Part shown: positions 16,473-24,432 of the stretch, one piece after another
How the letters are laid out: each line of letters starts with the position of its first letter
How positions within the stretch are numbered: position 1 is the first letter of the stretch
NCBI GenBank assembly: GCA_018336075.1
Contig: JAGXRB010000047.1
Coordinates: 1-37,912, forward strand
Reading direction: 5' to 3'
DNA length: 37,912 nt
Origin: Bacteroidota bacterium
GTDB taxonomy: Bacteria; Bacteroidota; Bacteroidia; Bacteroidales; F082
Notes under the pieces: model-generated
What the model was told of the DNA's origin: nothing
Database searches by the model: none
What the model saw: the letters and a program-made list of their open reading frames with translations, nothing else
Program-made: the position numbers and the translations under genes

Positions 16473-16480
16473 CAAAACTA
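16473..16480 (-). promoter_or_regulatory. Candidate promoter of the DUF302 gene, -7 box TAGTTTTG
   Basis: TAGTTTTG on the - strand matches TAnnTTTG fully, 37 bases before the ATG. A TGTG sits 20 bases upstream, a partial -33 match. Confidence 0.4.
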
Positions 16481-16520
16481 CACTTATTGATTTTCATATT
16501 CACATATAGATATATTAATA

Positions 16521-16540
16521 TATGTTAACAGTATGTTAAC
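16521..16540. repeat. Spaced direct repeat TATGTTAAC in a divergent promoter region
   Basis: TATGTTAAC occurs at 16521-16529 and again at 16532-16540, an 11-base period equal to one helical turn. GTTAAC is itself palindromic, so the pair also reads as an inverted repeat. It lies about 40 bases upstream of the DUF302 -7 box and about 105 bases before the YciI-like start, a reasonable place for an operator. No regulator gene is adjacent. Confidence 0.4.
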
Positions 16541-16644
16541 TGGAACTTCAACTTCTCAGGCATCTAACTATTCTGAGCTATTAATCCTGAACCAAAATGC
16601 CTTTAAAAGAAATAATTTATACTTTCGCACAAATACAGAAAAAA

Positions 16645-17115
16645 ATGAAAAAGCTAAAATTTATAACCTATACCCTTTTATTTCTTTTCACTTGCAATGT
16701 TTTATATTCCCAAACTGTTAACAGTGAATACGATCCGGAATTGGCTGCGGCATTAGGTGCTGATGATTACGGAATGAAATCATACGTTTTCGTGATTTTA
16801 AAAACCGGAAGCGTTATTTTGGAAGATAAAATTCAGCGCGATAGCATTTTTAGCGGACATCTTCAAAATATCGGTCGATTGGCCGAGGAAGGAAAACTTG
16901 TTGTGGCCGGCCCATTAGGAAAAAACGCTTTGAACTACAGAGGAATTTTTATTCTAAACGTCAAAAAAATTGAAGAAGCTGAAATACTGCTTCAGACCGA
17001 CCCTGCAGTTAAAGAGAAATTGCTGGATGCTGAACTTTTTGAATGGTACGGCTCCGCTGCATTGCCCGAATATCTTAAAGTCCAAAACAAAATTGTCAAA
17101 AAGAAGATCGGTTAG
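16645..17115 (+). CDS. Secreted YciI-like protein
   Basis: I chose the ATG at 16645 over an in-frame ATG at 16597 because it gives a clean signal peptide (MKKLKF, hydrophobic core, ending LYSQ at about residue 23). The mature part is a YciI-like ferredoxin-fold domain: KSYVFVILKTG, the FSGHLQNIGRLAEEGKLVVAGPLG segment, RGIFIL, then LQTDPAVKEKLLDAELFEWYGS. YciI proteins have an active-site-like His-Asp arrangement of uncertain function. An exported version with a leader peptide is common in Bacteroidota. The product is 156 residues. The gene is divergent from DUF302 and convergent with the his operon, with a 41-base gap to hisIE. The box TACTTTCG (16620-16627) is a 7/8 match to a -7 element. 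Confidence 0.85.
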   Translation: MKKLKFITYTLLFLFTCNVLYSQTVNSEYDPELAAALGADDYGMKSYVFVILKTGSVILEDKIQRDSIFSGHLQNIGRLAEEGKLVVAGPLGKNALNYRGIFILNVKKIEEAEILLQTDPAVKEKLLDAELFEWYGSAALPEYLKVQNKIVKKKIG

Positions 17116-17156
17116 TCAAACCAAGAATTGAAAGCTAAAATTTGTATCTGCAAATT

Positions 17157-17762
17157 CTAGTTTTTATTTCTGTGTCTTCTTTCCAATTCATTGCTTATAT
17201 CTTTAAGGCTAAGTTTTTTAGCGTGAAGCAAAACCAGAACATGATAAAATAAATCTGCCGTTTCGCCAATCAGCTTATCAGCATCATCATTTTTAGCAGC
17301 AATAACAAGCTCTACGGCTTCTTCGCCAACTTTTTGTACCACCCTGTCGATACCTCTTGCAAGAAGTTTTCTTGTATAAGACTGTTCATCCTTACTTAAA
17401 CTTCTCTCTTCAATAATCATTTCCAGTGATTCAAAAAACAGTTGTTTATTCTCATTCGTTCTATCGAAACAAGTATCAGCGCCAGTATGACAAACAGGTC
17501 CTGAAGGTTCGGCCAGAATAAGGAGGCTGTCGGCATCACAATCAGCGATGATTTCTTTAACTTTTAAATAGTTTCCGGATGTTTCACCTTTTACCCAAAG
17601 CCTGCTTTTTGATCTGCTGAAAAAGCAAACTACACCATCCTCTTCAGTTTTTTGGAGTGATTCCTGACTCATATATCCAAGCATAAGCACTTCACGCGAA
17701 TTTGCATCCTGAATTATGGCTGGAATCAGCCCACCACTTTTTTCGAAATCCAATGTCTTCAT
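17157..17762 (-). CDS. hisIE: Bifunctional phosphoribosyl-AMP cyclohydrolase / phosphoribosyl-ATP pyrophosphatase (HisIE)
   Basis: The product catalyses steps 2 and 3 of histidine synthesis. The HisI half (about 1-108) has [25 protein letters not shown] (47-64), metal-binding DCDADS (74-79) and [11 protein letters not shown] with Cys91 and Cys98. The HisE half (about 110-201) has the helical pyrophosphatase pattern [20 protein letters not shown] (136-155) and [14 protein letters not shown]. The length of 201 residues is normal for the fusion. Its ATG overlaps the hisF stop by 4 bases (17759-17762), so it is translationally coupled and last in the operon. Confidence 0.97.
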   Translation of the reverse strand: MKTLDFEKSGGLIPAIIQDANSREVLMLGYMSQESLQKTEEDGVVCFFSRSKSRLWVKGETSGNYLKVKEIIADCDADSLLILAEPSGPVCHTGADTCFDRTNENKQLFFESLEMIIEERSLSKDEQSYTRKLLARGIDRVVQKVGEEAVELVIAAKNDDADKLIGETADLFYHVLVLLHAKKLSLKDISNELERRHRNKN

Positions 17763-18511
17763 CGAACGATAATATTTTTAGTTTTTAAATAGCTTTTTAA
17801 TTCGGGAATACCGATCATTCCGTAATGAAACACTGAAGCAGCAAGGGCTGCATCAGCATTTCCCAATAAAAATGTATCGGCAAAATGTTTCATCTCCCCT
17901 GCTCCGCCTGAAGCAATTACAGGGATATTTATATGCTTAGAAAGAATCTTCAAGGCGTCATTTGCAAATCCTGCTTTTGTTCCATCGTGATTCATAGAAG
18001 TGAATAATATTTCGCCGGCTCCACGATCCTGAGCCTCTTTTGCCCAACTGAATAATTCTTTTTCCGTTTTAATTCTTCCTCCATTCAGGAAAACACTCCA
18101 ATGATTGTCTTCCAAATATGCATCAATGGCAACAACAACACATTGAGAACCAAACCTATCCGCAATTTCACCTATTAAAGAAGGCTTTTTAATGGCAGCA
18201 GAATTCAAACTGACTTTATCAGCACCTGCCTGCAAAAGTGAGGCAGCATCTTCAACAGAAGCCACTCCGCCGCCAACGGTAAATGGAATATTAATCTCTT
18301 TCGCAACTTTTAAAACAAGTGCTGTAATCGTACTCCGGTTTTCATGACTCGCTGTGATATCAAGAAAAAGTAGTTCATCAGCACCGGAAGCAGCATATTG
18401 AGCTGCAAGTTCAACCGGATCACCAGCATCAGTGATATTGACAAAATTAATGCCTTTTACTGTGCGGCCATTTTTTATGTCGAGACAAGGAATTATTCTT
18501 TTAGCCAGCAT
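17759..18511 (-). CDS. hisF: Imidazole glycerol phosphate synthase, cyclase subunit (HisF)
   Basis: HisF is a (beta/alpha)8 barrel that uses ammonia from HisH to form IGP and AICAR from PRFAR. The 250-residue protein begins [18 protein letters not shown] with catalytic Asp11. It has [15 protein letters not shown] and GADKVSLNS, the second catalytic Asp in [11 protein letters not shown], and C-terminal phosphate-binding [11 protein letters not shown]. The first 11 bases overlap hisA in another frame (18501-18511). All features are typical. Confidence 0.98.
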   Translation of the reverse strand: MLAKRIIPCLDIKNGRTVKGINFVNITDAGDPVELAAQYAASGADELLFLDITASHENRSTITALVLKVAKEINIPFTVGGGVASVEDAASLLQAGADKVSLNSAAIKKPSLIGEIADRFGSQCVVVAIDAYLEDNHWSVFLNGGRIKTEKELFSWAKEAQDRGAGEILFTSMNHDGTKAGFANDALKILSKHINIPVIASGGAGEMKHFADTFLLGNADAALAASVFHYGMIGIPELKSYLKTKNIIVR

Positions 18512-19235
18512 TTTTTTTGTTTATTTCACGGATTTCGTTCATCAGAATTCTGCCTTCATAAATTGCTTTTCCAACAATTACTGAACGTATTCCTGCATTG
18601 TCAAGGCTAATAATATCGTTGATGCTACCAACACCCCCACTTGCAATAATTTCTATATGAGGCCACTGTTGTTGCAAACTAACATAAAGCCCGGTTGCTG
18701 TTCCACCAAGCATTCCATCCCTATTTATATCAGTTACAAGAACCTGATTTAATCCATAAGGCAAAATACGCTCAATAAGTTCTCTGATTTCTATATTTGA
18801 ATCTTCAGCCCAACCCGAAATCATAACAATTTCATTCAGAACATCTGCCGCCAAAATAATGCGATCTCCTCCAAATTTGATTAAACACTCATGCAACATT
18901 TCAGGCTGTCGAATGGCTGCCGTGCCAATCACAATAGCAGAGATTCCGGATTTTAAAGCGCTTTCAACAAGACTAACCGACTGCATTCCTCCGCCAGACT
19001 GAACCTCAACATTTGCTTGTTGGGCTATCCTGACAATTAAATCAGTTTGTTGCGGAGAGCCTGCTTTCGCACCATCAAGATCGACGATGTGTATTCGTGT
19101 GCAACCTGCGTCAGCGTATGCTTTTGCCATTTCAACAGGATCGGAATCATAGACTTTTTTATCTTCAAAACGGCCTTGTGAAAGACGCACGCATTTACCT
19201 CCCATAAGGTCTATTGCCGGAATTATTTGTATCAT
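18501..19235 (-). CDS. hisA: ProFAR isomerase (HisA)
   Basis: HisA isomerises ProFAR to PRFAR, the substrate of HisHF. The 244-residue half-barrel-duplication protein shows [18 protein letters not shown] with Asp9, [17 protein letters not shown] with Asp131 and [12 protein letters not shown] near 168-178. It overlaps hisH by 4 bases at its start and hisF by 11 bases at its end. The longer overlap with hisF is unusual within this operon, where most junctions are ATGA. Confidence 0.98.
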   Translation of the reverse strand: MIQIIPAIDLMGGKCVRLSQGRFEDKKVYDSDPVEMAKAYADAGCTRIHIVDLDGAKAGSPQQTDLIVRIAQQANVEVQSGGGMQSVSLVESALKSGISAIVIGTAAIRQPEMLHECLIKFGGDRIILAADVLNEIVMISGWAEDSNIEIRELIERILPYGLNQVLVTDINRDGMLGGTATGLYVSLQQQWPHIEIIASGGVGSINDIISLDNAGIRSVIVGKAIYEGRILMNEIREINKKNAG

Positions 19236-19816
19236 ATTGAAAGAAATTGTTGTAGAAATTTTTCACCTGCGGCACCACTTTTCTCTGGATGAAACTGGCA
19301 ACCAATAAAATTATCTGTATGCATTACGGCTGAAAAGGAATTAATGTATTCAGTTTTACCGATGGTTTGAGAGCTGATTTCAGCATAAAAACTATGTACA
19401 AAATAGTACCATTCTGATAGCTGAAACTCTTCTATAAAAGGAGAATGACTGTAATCCACAGTATTCCAGCCCATATGAGGTACTTTTTGTAAAGGCTCGA
19501 ACTTTTTTACGTGGGCTTGAAAAATTCCCAGTCCCTTTTCATTGCCTTCATCTGTTTTTGTGCACATAAGTTGCATCCCCAGACAAATTCCTAATACTGG
19601 CTGCTTCAAGTTTGGAATCAATGTATCAAGTCCAAAATCTCTCAACTGTTTCATTGCATAAGTTGCATGCCCAACCCCAGGAAAAATCACTTTATCAGCC
19701 TCTTCAATAACATCTTTCTTATTTGAAATGGCAATTTCTTTCACACCTAAACGCTCCAAAGCAAAAGACAAACTGGTGATATTTCCTGCTCCATAATCGA
19801 TTATTGCAACTTTCAT
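19232..19816 (-). CDS. hisH: Imidazole glycerol phosphate synthase, glutamine amidotransferase subunit (HisH)
   Basis: HisH hydrolyses glutamine and channels ammonia to HisF. The 194-residue class I amidotransferase has the triad Cys78 (LGICLGMQ), His176 and Glu178 (CQFHPEKSG). The start MKVAIIDYGAGN and PGVGHATYAM are standard. Its ATG directly abuts the hisB stop codon with no gap (19814-19816 next to 19817-19819). Confidence 0.98.
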   Translation of the reverse strand: MKVAIIDYGAGNITSLSFALERLGVKEIAISNKKDVIEEADKVIFPGVGHATYAMKQLRDFGLDTLIPNLKQPVLGICLGMQLMCTKTDEGNEKGLGIFQAHVKKFEPLQKVPHMGWNTVDYSHSPFIEEFQLSEWYYFVHSFYAEISSQTIGKTEYINSFSAVMHTDNFIGCQFHPEKSGAAGEKFLQQFLSI

Positions 19817-20929
19817 TTACAAAACTCCTTTCGTTGTTGGCAATATTCCTGACTCTAAATCACGTTCGGATGCCATTTTTAAAGCCCTTGCAAACGCTTT
19901 AAAAACAGCTTCAATCGTATGATGACCATCTTTTCCTTTTGCTGATATATGCAGATTACATGCAGAAGCATCGCTAAAAGAACGAAAAAAATGTTCAAAA
20001 AGCCCGACAGAAATCCCCCCAGGCTTTCTGTCGGCACTTTTGAACTTCCATTTAAAATATGGCCTTCCGCCAAAATCTAAAAGCACTTTGGCATTTGCAT
20101 CATCCATCGGCAAACTGAAGCCATAGCGCTGCATTCCGGTTTTTTTGCCGACTGCATTTTTAAAGGCTTCACCTAAAGCCAAACCAGTATCTTCAATGGT
20201 ATGATGTTCATCTATATGAAGGTCTCCATTTGCCTGAAGAAAAAGATCAAAGCCACCATGACGGGTAATCTGGTCCAGCATGTGATCAAAAAAGCCAATA
20301 CCGGTATTGATTTCAGACAGGCCTTGTCCGTCAAGATTGAGTCTGATCTGAATACTTGTTTCATTGGTTTTCCGGAAAACCTTTCCAAAACGATGTTCTT
20401 TTTTCAGAAATTGATAAATCTCCTTCCATGAAGTTGTCTGCAAAGGCGTTAAATGCAATAAATCTTTTGGAAGATCTTCATTGGCATTGAAATAAATACC
20501 TTTTGCACCTAAGTTTTCAGCAAGCTGAATGTCTGTTTTTCTATCTCCGATTACATAAGAATTCTCGAGATCGTAACCCTTTTGAAGAAACTTTGAAAGC
20601 ATACCAATGCCAGGCTTTCTTGTTGGAAGATTTTGGTGTTCAAACGAACGGTCTATAAATACATCTTCGAACACAATGCCCTCATTTGAAAAGATTGTTA
20701 ACATTTTGTTATGCACAGGCCAGAATGTTTCTTCAGGGTATGAGCTCGTCCCAAGTCCATCCTGATTCGTAACCATAACCAGCATATAATCCAATTCTTC
20801 GGCAATACGTCCAAGATTTCTGATCACTCCGGGAATGAACTCGAATTTATCATAACTATCTACCTGCCAATCGATTTCAGGCTCGTGAATCAATGTCCCG
20901 TCTCTGTCAATAAACAGTACTTTTTTCAT
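19817..20929 (-). CDS. hisB: Bifunctional histidinol-phosphatase / imidazoleglycerol-phosphate dehydratase (HisB)
   Basis: The fused enzyme performs steps 6 and 8 of the pathway. I chose the ATG at 20929 because it gives the expected start MKKVLFIDRDGTLI and an ATGA overlap with hisC; a longer frame to 21001 runs into hisC and is not needed. The N-terminal HAD phosphatase has Asp8 and Asp10 (DRDGT), VTNQDGLGTS and IGDRKTDIQLA. The C-terminal IGPD domain (from about residue 186) has TGIGFFDHMLDQ, metal-binding HHTIED (242-247) and a second GHHTIEAVFKA. The length of 370 residues is close to the enterobacterial fusion. Confidence 0.97.
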   Translation of the reverse strand: MKKVLFIDRDGTLIHEPEIDWQVDSYDKFEFIPGVIRNLGRIAEELDYMLVMVTNQDGLGTSSYPEETFWPVHNKMLTIFSNEGIVFEDVFIDRSFEHQNLPTRKPGIGMLSKFLQKGYDLENSYVIGDRKTDIQLAENLGAKGIYFNANEDLPKDLLHLTPLQTTSWKEIYQFLKKEHRFGKVFRKTNETSIQIRLNLDGQGLSEINTGIGFFDHMLDQITRHGGFDLFLQANGDLHIDEHHTIEDTGLALGEAFKNAVGKKTGMQRYGFSLPMDDANAKVLLDFGGRPYFKWKFKSADRKPGGISVGLFEHFFRSFSDASACNLHISAKGKDGHHTIEAVFKAFARALKMASERDLESGILPTTKGVL

Positions 20930-21960
20930 AAGTTGTATTGCTTTAGTTTTTTTATTAAAAGTTTGTTTTGCTGGGCATTGCCAACTGTAATACGTAAACA
21001 ATTTTCAAGCATTGGCTGATTTGAACGGTTGCGAACGATGATGCCATGCTGAGCAAGGAAATTGTATAACTGATTGGAATCATGCACTTTTATTAAAACA
21101 AAATTTGCTTCTGAGGGAAAAACTTTCAATACAAAAGGTAGTTTTCCGAAAGATTTCATCAACTTTTCCCGTTGCCTGATAATGCTTTTTATTTGAACAG
21201 ATAAAGTTTCTTTTTGTTTCAAACGCTTCATTGCAGCTTGCAAACTTAAAGCGTTCATATTGTATGGAAGTTTAATCCTGTCAAGTACTTCGATCACATC
21301 TTTGTGGGCAAATGCCATTCCTACCCTAGCAGCGGCAAGTCCAAGCGCTTTGGAAAAAGTTTGCAAAACTATCAATCGGGGAAATTGCTTCAAAAGTGTT
21401 AAATTTGAAACACCTGCCGAAAAATCAGCATACGCTTCATCAACAACCACGAGACCTGAAAATACCTGAAGGATTTTTTCTAAAATATCAGTTTTGATAA
21501 GGTTTCCAGTAGGGTTGTTTGGGGAACATAAAAAAAGTATTTTGTGCTGATTTGAACTTTGAACCAGCTTTTCAAAATCAGGCTGGAAATTTTCATCCAA
21601 AAGAAGTTCATCTACTTTAATACCATGTGTATTTGCAGCAACAGCATACATGCCATAAGTCGGAGGCATAATCAGAACAGCATCTTTCGCAGGCTCACAA
21701 AAAGCCCTTAAGAGCAAATCAATGGCCTCGTCGCTTCCATTTCCGGTAAAAACACATTCAGGATTTACCCTTTTCCATGCAGCAACAGCATTTCGTAAAA
21801 CTGACTGTTTTGGATCAGGATAACGGTTAAGTTTCAAGTTATACGGACTTTCATTTGCATCCAGAAATAGCTTTGCTTCACCAGCATATTCATCTCGTGC
21901 TGTGGAATAAGGCTTAAGTTGAAGCAGGTGTGGCCGGACCAAAGAGGATATTTCTGTCAT
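20926..21960 (-). CDS. hisC: Histidinol-phosphate aminotransferase (HisC)
   Basis: HisC is a fold-type I PLP enzyme that converts imidazole acetol phosphate to histidinol phosphate. The 344-residue protein has LDANESPYN (33-41), FTGNGSDEAID (71-81), CSPNNPTGN (145-153), VDEAYADF (173-180) and the PLP lysine Lys204 in QTFSKALGLAAARVG. It overlaps hisD by 4 bases (21957-21960) and hisB by 4 bases. Confidence 0.97.
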   Translation of the reverse strand: MTEISSLVRPHLLQLKPYSTARDEYAGEAKLFLDANESPYNLKLNRYPDPKQSVLRNAVAAWKRVNPECVFTGNGSDEAIDLLLRAFCEPAKDAVLIMPPTYGMYAVAANTHGIKVDELLLDENFQPDFEKLVQSSNQHKILFLCSPNNPTGNLIKTDILEKILQVFSGLVVVDEAYADFSAGVSNLTLLKQFPRLIVLQTFSKALGLAAARVGMAFAHKDVIEVLDRIKLPYNMNALSLQAAMKRLKQKETLSVQIKSIIRQREKLMKSFGKLPFVLKVFPSEANFVLIKVHDSNQLYNFLAQHGIIVRNRSNQPMLENCLRITVGNAQQNKLLIKKLKQYNL

Positions 21961-23249
21961 GGCTTATTCAATTTAGCAAGTCGAACTGACACTGCATATT
22001 TATGTGCTTCAAGTTGCTCAGCTTCAGCCATTAATTCTATTGTGTTTCCAATATTTTTCAAGCCTTGGGCGCTTAACTGCTGAAAACTGATTGACTTTAA
22101 GAAGCTTTCGGTTGTAAGCCCGCTATATGCACGTGCAAATCCGTTGGTAGGCAAGGTATGATTTGTTCCGGAAGCATAATCACCGGCACTTTCGGGACTG
22201 TAGTGCCCGATAAAAACTGAGCCGGCATTTTTTACTTTCAAGGCTAAATCTTCGGCTTTGTCGCTAGCCAAAATAAGATGCTCCGGGGCATAAAGATTTG
22301 AAAATTGCATTGCTTCATCAAGATTATGCAGTAAAATTGTCAGACTGTTTTGAAGGGCTTTGGCCGCCACGGCAGCACGGGGGAGCAATTCAAGTTGCTT
22401 TATAATGACTTTATTGACATTATCAACCATTTTCATGGAAGTTGTAAGCAAAATAACCTGACTATCTTCACCATGTTCAGCTTGTGACAGCAAGTCTGCC
22501 GCAACAAAATCGGGGTCGGCTGTCTCATCAGCAATGACAAGCACTTCCGATGGTCCGGCAGGAAGGTCAATCGCGCAGTAAGACCGCGCAGCATACTGCT
22601 TTGCCGAAGTGACATATTGGTTGCCCGGTCCGAAAATTTTATCTACTTTAGGGATGCTTTCGGTGCCTATAGCCATTGCAGCAATAGCCTGTGCTCCCCC
22701 TAATGCAAAAATCTTTGTAACACCAACAAGGTTTGCAGTAAATAGCACAGCCTCATTCACTTTACCATCAGGCCCAGCCGGGGTGCATAAAATAATATCC
22801 TCGCATCCAGCTATTTCAGCCGGAATTGCAAGCATGAGCACAGTTGAAAAAAGTGGGGCCGAACCACCTGGAATGTACAATCCAACCCTTTCAATTGGCA
22901 GTTTGCGCTGCCAGCATTGCACGCCTTTGGTTGTTTCAATAACTTCCGATCCTTTATTGAATACGGAGTGAAAAGTGCGGATATTCCCGGCAGCATCGGC
23001 AATTGCTTGTTTCAATTCATCCGACAAGCCTGCACCAGCAGCATTGATTTCGTCAGAAGGGACTAAAAATGAATTGGTTTCTCTTTTTTCGAAAATTTTT
23101 GTAAAGTTTTTGAGTGCAATATCTCCAAAGAGTTCAACCTGATCAAAAATTTCGTTCATAAGCTGATCCAATTCCCCTGTGTTCAAAACAGGTCGGCGGC
23201 ACAAGTCTTTCCATGCTGCAGTTTCAGGATAATAAATTGTTTTCAACAT
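21957..23249 (-). CDS. hisD: Histidinol dehydrogenase (HisD)
   Basis: HisD is a zinc enzyme that oxidises histidinol to histidine in the last two steps. The 430-residue product shows RVGLYIPGGSAPLFSTVLM (121-139), FGPGNQYVTSAKQY (206-219), DLPAGPSEVLVIAD (228-241), zinc ligands Gln256 and His259 in LLSQAEHGED, APEHLIL and SAGDYASGTNHTLPT with the remaining Asp/His ligands. It begins 46 bases after the hisG stop, the largest gap in the operon. Confidence 0.98.
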   Translation of the reverse strand: MLKTIYYPETAAWKDLCRRPVLNTGELDQLMNEIFDQVELFGDIALKNFTKIFEKRETNSFLVPSDEINAAGAGLSDELKQAIADAAGNIRTFHSVFNKGSEVIETTKGVQCWQRKLPIERVGLYIPGGSAPLFSTVLMLAIPAEIAGCEDIILCTPAGPDGKVNEAVLFTANLVGVTKIFALGGAQAIAAMAIGTESIPKVDKIFGPGNQYVTSAKQYAARSYCAIDLPAGPSEVLVIADETADPDFVAADLLSQAEHGEDSQVILLTTSMKMVDNVNKVIIKQLELLPRAAVAAKALQNSLTILLHNLDEAMQFSNLYAPEHLILASDKAEDLALKVKNAGSVFIGHYSPESAGDYASGTNHTLPTNGFARAYSGLTTESFLKSISFQQLSAQGLKNIGNTIELMAEAEQLEAHKYAVSVRLAKLNKP

Positions 23250-23295
23250 AGATATTTGTTTTATAAGTTCATCTAAATCGATGTTTCATTTTGGT

Positions 23296-24156
23296 TTAGT
23301 AAATCATTTTTTCAATCGGGATGATTAATATTCCCTCAGCCCCATTGGCTTTCAATGCATCGATAATATTCCAGAAATCATCCTCCTGTACAACAGAGTG
23401 CACAGAAACCCATCCTTTTTCGGCTAATGGGAGCACGGAAGGACTTTTCATTCCGGGAAGTATTTTTTTTATAGAATCCAGTTTGTCTTCGGGGCAATTA
23501 AGAAGTACATATTTATAGCTTCTTGCATTCAAAACTGATTGAATCCTGAAATGAAGACTGCTTCTTAAAGCGGCAATTTCAGGTGCCAAGTTCTTATGAC
23601 TTATTAAAATAGCTTCTGATTTCAACAAAACTTCGACTTCTTTCAAGCCATTGCTGAACAGTGTATTTCCAGAACTTACGAGATCACAAACTGCATCTGC
23701 CAGACCAATTGCCGGAGCAATTTCAACAGAGCCATTGATCAAATGCAATTCTGCTTCAATTCCTTTCACCGAAAGATACTGGTTAATTGCAACGGGATAT
23801 GAAGTTGCAATTCTTTTACCATTTAACCAATCAACTCCGGTATATTCAACCTCCTTGGGCACAGCAAGTGAAAGGCGACAGCGTGCAAAACCCAGTTTCT
23901 GAACGATTTCTACATCAGATTGCGCTTCTAAAAGAACATTCTCGCCAATTATACCAAGATGCACAACTCCATCTTCCACATATTGCGGAATATCAGAGTT
24001 TCTTAAAAAAAGAACTTCAAGTGGAAAACCAAAAGCGGTAGATTTCAGCTTATCACCACCATTTTCGACTTTAATGCCACAATCCTTTAGTAGCTTAAGT
24101 GAATCTTCGTTAAGTCGACCCGACTTTTGAACAGCAATTTTTAGTTTATGAGTCAT
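23296..24156 (-). CDS. hisG: ATP phosphoribosyltransferase, long form (HisG)
   Basis: HisG catalyses the first, feedback-controlled step, joining PRPP to ATP. The 286-residue length marks the long form (HisG_L) with a C-terminal ACT-like regulatory domain (about 213-286: RSYKYVLLNCP, SPSVLPLAEKGWVSVHSVV, ANGAEGILIIPIEKMI). It does not need HisZ. The start KLKIAVQKSGRLNEDS is the family signature, and EIAPAIGLADAVCDLVSSGNT (145-165 region) is the PRPP-binding loop. The gene is first in the operon. Its start codon lies 11 bases after the U run of the attenuator terminator, so transcription reaches it only if the attenuator reads through. No Shine-Dalgarno is seen. Confidence 0.98.
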   Translation of the reverse strand: MTHKLKIAVQKSGRLNEDSLKLLKDCGIKVENGGDKLKSTAFGFPLEVLFLRNSDIPQYVEDGVVHLGIIGENVLLEAQSDVEIVQKLGFARCRLSLAVPKEVEYTGVDWLNGKRIATSYPVAINQYLSVKGIEAELHLINGSVEIAPAIGLADAVCDLVSSGNTLFSNGLKEVEVLLKSEAILISHKNLAPEIAALRSSLHFRIQSVLNARSYKYVLLNCPEDKLDSIKKILPGMKSPSVLPLAEKGWVSVHSVVQEDDFWNIIDALKANGAEGILIIPIEKMIY

Positions 24157-24167
24157 AGTTTTAAATT

Positions 24168-24202
24168 AAAAAAAATCCCGCCTGATTTTTTATCAGGCGG
24201 GA
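24168..24202 (-). terminator. Attenuator terminator in the his leader
   Basis: On the - strand a perfect 11-bp GC-rich stem (tcccgcctgat/atcaggcggga; 24192-24202 with 24176-24186) has a 5-A loop and runs into eight U's (24168-24175). It is an intrinsic terminator placed in front of, not behind, the his operon. It ends 11 bases before the hisG ATG and 31 bases after the leader peptide stop codon. Confidence 0.92.
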
Positions 24203-24268
24203 CATTCATGGTTTTGTAAAATATCTTTTAATTTCAGATTATACAATACAACAAGCGATCACCTGACA
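24191..24268 (-). promoter_or_regulatory. Possible antiterminator pairing in the his leader
   Basis: On the - strand, tgtcaggtg (24260-24268), which follows the His codons, can pair with cgcctgata (24191-24199), the loop-side half of the terminator's 5' arm, as 9 bp including two G-U pairs. The same upstream segment can alternatively pair through ggtgat (24258-24263) with atcatc inside the His codons (24281-24286). These exclusive pairings have the logic of a 1:2, 2:3, 3:4 attenuator. They were found by eye without energy calculation. Confidence 0.55.
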
Positions 24269-24311
24269 GGATGTTAAAATGATGATGCCTATGATGTAGT
24301 GTTGAAAACAT
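24234..24311 (-). CDS. hisL: His operon leader peptide (HisL), 25 residues, run HHRHHH
   Basis: Too short for ordinary ORF calling. The - strand ATG at 24309-24311 opens a 25-codon frame ending TGA at 24234-24236. Codons 6-11 are CAT CAT AGG CAT CAT CAT, giving HHRHHH, so five of 25 residues are histidine in a six-residue block. The peptide begins MFSTL, has no other notable motif and ends LLYCII. It lies between a promoter and a terminator upstream of hisG, the position of hisL in Enterobacteria, whose peptide carries seven consecutive His. The inferred role is to stall ribosomes when charged tRNA-His is scarce. The sequence is unrelated to the E. coli leader outside the His run. Confidence 0.85.
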   Translation of the reverse strand: MFSTLHHRHHHFNILSGDRLLYCII

Positions 24312-24331
24312 TTTTCTTTTTGTTTGGGCGG

Positions 24332-24362
24332 CTAAATTACCATTTAATGAGACAATAACAAG
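24332..24362 (-). promoter_or_regulatory. His operon promoter (CTTG-N19-TAATTTAG)
   Basis: On the - strand, CTTG (24359-24362) is 19 bases upstream of TAATTTAG (24332-24339), which matches the -7 consensus TAnnTTTG at seven of eight positions. The spacing is as expected for Bacteroidota sigma factor promoters. Transcription would start near 24325, about 14 bases before the hisL ATG. It lies downstream of the ompH terminator. Confidence 0.6.
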
Positions 24363-24380
24363 AAATTTTAAAAAAAGTTC

Positions 24381-24408
24381 AAAAAAAAAGCAGCAAAAAA
24401 TGCTGCTT
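24381..24408 (-). terminator. Rho-independent terminator after the ompH genes
   Basis: On the - strand an 8-bp perfect stem (aagcagca/tgctgctt; 24401-24408 with 24388-24395) with a 5-base loop is followed by a U run from the A stretch at 24381-24389. It closes the envelope gene cluster and insulates the his promoter. Confidence 0.92.
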
Positions 24409-24432
24409 CTATGTTATTGATCTTAAATTGAA

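Noticed and set aside
17139-17156. Hairpin between the YciI-like and hisIE genes
   Set aside because: A 6-bp stem of almost only A-T pairs without a U run; too weak to call a terminator in either direction.
20930-21001. N-terminal extension of hisB by 24 codons
   Set aside because: It lies within hisC; the ATG at 20929 gives the family start and the ATGA overlap seen at other his junctions.
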